Shown here piece by piece: positions 43,060 to 44,657 of a stretch of 44,657 nucleotides of DNA; the first letter of the stretch is position 1; every line of letters begins with the position of its first letter. The notes under the pieces were generated by a model, which was not told the DNA's origin, made no database searches, and saw only the letters and a list, made by a program, of their open reading frames with translations. A program made the translations under genes and the position numbers. The stretch is from NCBI GenBank assembly GCA_945890735.1, contig CAMDCZ010000015.1:1-44657 (forward strand), written 5' to 3'. This DNA is from Bordetella parapertussis (lineage in GTDB: Bacteria; Pseudomonadota; Gammaproteobacteria; Burkholderiales; Burkholderiaceae_C).

Positions 43060-43151
43060 CTGGCACCTCCTGAGAGATAAGCGAGCACTGACGTCAATTC
43101 CTAGACAATATACCTTGTTTCAATGACGCCCCTGTGGCGAGTGGTTCAGCC

Positions 43152-44180
43152 ATGCGCATTTTTCGAGGAACACAACACCCCGCTTTGGCCAAGGCCTGCG
43201 CCTTGACCATGGGTAACTTTGATGGCGTGCACCGAGGCCATCAAGCCATGCTGGCTTTGCTCAAGAACGAGGCACGCCAACGGGGCCTGCCCAGCTGTGT
43301 CATGACCTTTGAGCCGCACCCGCGAGACTTCTTTGCACAGCAACAACACAAACCCGAGATCGCACCCGCGCGCATCGCCACCTTGCGCGACAAGTTGCTC
43401 GAACTGAGTGCCTGTGGGGTCGACCAGTGTGTGGTCATTCCCTTTCACCAACGGTTTGCAGCGCAAACACCGCAGGACTTTGTTGACCGCGTCTTGGTGC
43501 AGGGCCTGGGTGTGAAATACCTGTTGGTGGGCGATGACTTTCGGTTTGGCGCCAAACGCGCCGGTGACTACGGCATGTTGACCCAGGCAGGCGGCCATTT
43601 TGGTTTTGACGTGGCCCGCATGAACAGCTATGAAATCTCCAACCCCCAAGGCCCCCGTGCGGCATTGCCACTGGCCAGCCAGGGCCCTGGCGGCTTGCGG
43701 GTCTCGAGCTCTGCGGTACGCGAGGCCTTGTCGCGCGGCGCGATGCAAGAGGCAGCTCAACTGTTGGGCCGCCCCTATGCCATCTCAGGTCATGTGGTGC
43801 ATGGGCGCAAACTGGGCCGCGAGCTCAACTGTCGAACCTTGAATGTGCGTTTCAGCCATTGGAAACCCGCCGCCAGCGGCATCTTCGTGGTTCAAGTGCA
43901 CGGACTGCTCGAACATCCCCTGCCGGGTGTGGCCAATTTGGGCATCCGACCCTCCCTGGACCCACAAGATGTCAATGGTGGGCGCGTCCTGCTGGAAACC
44001 CATTGCCTGGACTGGCCCGAACAGCTGGGGCTGGACGGGGGCTACGGTAAACTCATCCGGGTGGAATTGCGCCACAAATTGCATGACGAATTGACCTACG
44101 ACGGCCTTGAAGCACTTCAACAAGGCATCGCCCAAGACTGCATTGACGCACGTCAGTGGTTTGAAAAAAATGACCGATAA
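43152..44180 (+). CDS. ribF: Bifunctional riboflavin kinase/FMN adenylyltransferase
   Basis: Makes FMN and then FAD from riboflavin. The 342-residue protein has the nucleotidyltransferase motif TMGNFDGVHRGHQAML, the second motif GDDFRFGAKRAGDY, and the C-terminal kinase domain starting at GRPYAISGHVVHGRKLGREL. The usual PTAN flavin/Mg motif reads RTLN here (NCRTLNVRF). ATG at 43152 (MRIFRGTQHP) is preferred over GTG at 43134. It overlaps ileS by 11 bases, the conserved ribF-ileS order. Its product would supply the many flavoproteins in the window. Confidence 0.96.
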   Translation: MRIFRGTQHPALAKACALTMGNFDGVHRGHQAMLALLKNEARQRGLPSCVMTFEPHPRDFFAQQQHKPEIAPARIATLRDKLLELSACGVDQCVVIPFHQRFAAQTPQDFVDRVLVQGLGVKYLLVGDDFRFGAKRAGDYGMLTQAGGHFGFDVARMNSYEISNPQGPRAALPLASQGPGGLRVSSSAVREALSRGAMQEAAQLLGRPYAISGHVVHGRKLGRELNCRTLNVRFSHWKPAASGIFVVQVHGLLEHPLPGVANLGIRPSLDPQDVNGGRVLLETHCLDWPEQLGLDGGYGKLIRVELRHKLHDELTYDGLEALQQGIAQDCIDARQWFEKNDR

Positions 44181-44657
44181 AACCAACAACCCCGACACCC
44201 GCATCAACATGATGGACACGCCGTTCCCGATGCGGGGCGACTTGCCCAAGCGCGAACCGGCCTGGGCCAAGCAGTGGAACGACCACGGTCTTTACAAACA
44301 ACTGCGGGCAGCGCGGCGCGGTGCGCCCTTGTTTGTCTTGCACGACGGCCCACCGTATGCCAATGGCCAGCTGCACATCGGTCATGCGCTGAACAAAGTG
44401 CTCAAGGACATGATCGTGAAAAGCCGCCAATTGGCCGGCTTTGACGCGCAATACATTCCTGGCTGGGACTGCCACGGCTTGCCCATCGAGAACGCGATTG
44501 AAAAGTTACATGGCCGCAAACTGAGCCGTGACGACATGCAGGCCAAGAGCCGCGCTTTTGCCACCGAACAAATCGCGCAGCAACGCGAAGACTTCAAACG
44601 CCTGGGCGTGTTGGGCGATTGGGAGCGTCCCTACCGCACCATGGACCCGGCCAATGA
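44170..44657 (+). CDS. ileS: Isoleucine-tRNA ligase, 5' part only
   Basis: The first 162 codons of the class I synthetase charging tRNA-Ile; the gene runs off the window edge. The product begins MTDKTNNPDTRINMMDTPFP and shows VLHDGPPYANGQLHIGHALN with the HIGH motif and YIPGWDCHGLPIE. The ATG at 44170 overlaps the ribF 3' end by 11 bases in another frame. The KMSKS motif lies beyond the edge. lspA commonly follows in this order but cannot be seen. Confidence 0.97.
   Translation, partial: MTDKTNNPDTRINMMDTPFPMRGDLPKREPAWAKQWNDHGLYKQLRAARRGAPLFVLHDGPPYANGQLHIGHALNKVLKDMIVKSRQLAGFDAQYIPGWDCHGLPIENAIEKLHGRKLSRDDMQAKSRAFATEQIAQQREDFKRLGVLGDWERPYRTMDPAN

Noticed and set aside
43089..43096. TGACGTCA palindrome between the HNH gene and ribF
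   Set aside because: A single 8-base palindrome is expected by chance at this scale and no second copy or promoter alignment supports it.
1..44657. CRISPR arrays, insertion sequences, prophage or toxin-antitoxin modules
   Set aside because: No regularly spaced repeats, transposase or integrase motifs, or typical small toxin pairs were seen on either strand.

Overview
The window reads as an ordinary chromosomal segment of a beta-proteobacterium, most likely Burkholderiales of the Comamonadaceae type. The evidence is the order trxB / ftsK-lolA-rarA, ribF-ileS, rpmB-rpmG, a DinB with the roughly 40-residue N-terminal insertion I associate with that family, long-form QueF, and moderately GC-rich coding with frequent TTG/GTG starts. 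I cannot fix the genus from sequence alone. About 41 protein genes, one tRNA-Leu and several regulatory elements can be supported. Genes are densely packed, no gap exceeds 300 bases, and I see no phage, IS element or CRISPR array.

Layout. 37-9191: argH, a type II NADH dehydrogenase, a long-chain acyl-CoA synthetase, a benzoate transporter (reverse strand), an L-lactate-dehydrogenase-type flavoprotein and an isolated Tat-exported molybdenum hydroxylase large subunit. 9274-11374: dinB overlapping a dienoyl-CoA-isomerase-like crotonase. 11378-16394 (reverse): rubrerythrin, a GlpC/HdrD-like Fe-S protein, a DUF3501 protein, yaaA, an alpha/beta hydrolase and queF, all co-directional. 16617-22494: a VOC protein overlapping an FAD monooxygenase, a FrnE/DsbA-like protein and valS. 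22533-24207 (reverse): cysM, a Nudix hydrolase and tusA, joined by 4-base overlaps. 24243-24371: tRNA-Leu(CAA) and its terminator. 24370-29153: an unassigned lipoprotein, an Old Yellow Enzyme, an epimerase-like protein and a ferredoxin-type reductase. 29150-33446 (reverse): ftsK, lolA, rarA. 33561-36232: trxB, a DUF2256 zinc-ribbon-like protein and an Fe-S (6-4)-type photolyase, tightly coupled. 36355-36789: rpmB-rpmG with a strong bidirectional terminator. 36890-41793 (reverse): two acyl-CoA dehydrogenases, an RsmB-like methyltransferase and a fatty-acid desaturase. 41903-44657: purN, an HNH endonuclease (reverse), ribF and the 5' part of ileS.

How the parts fit. Most genes are housekeeping: arginine, purine, cysteine, flavin and queuosine synthesis, tRNA charging, lipoprotein sorting and chromosome segregation. 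Around them sit fatty-acid and aromatic-acid utilisation genes (acyl-CoA synthetase, crotonase, dehydrogenase pair, BenE, FAD monooxygenase, Old Yellow Enzyme) and a stress/repair layer (rubrerythrin cluster, YaaA, thioredoxin reductase, photolyase, Pol IV, RarA).

The best candidate for an under-described system is the rubrerythrin / Fe-S / DUF3501 / YaaA run. Its rubrerythrin lacks a rubredoxin domain, and an Fe-S electron carrier is encoded directly downstream. The trxB-DUF2256-photolyase coupling is the second most interesting. No computation was run; motif positions were counted by eye.
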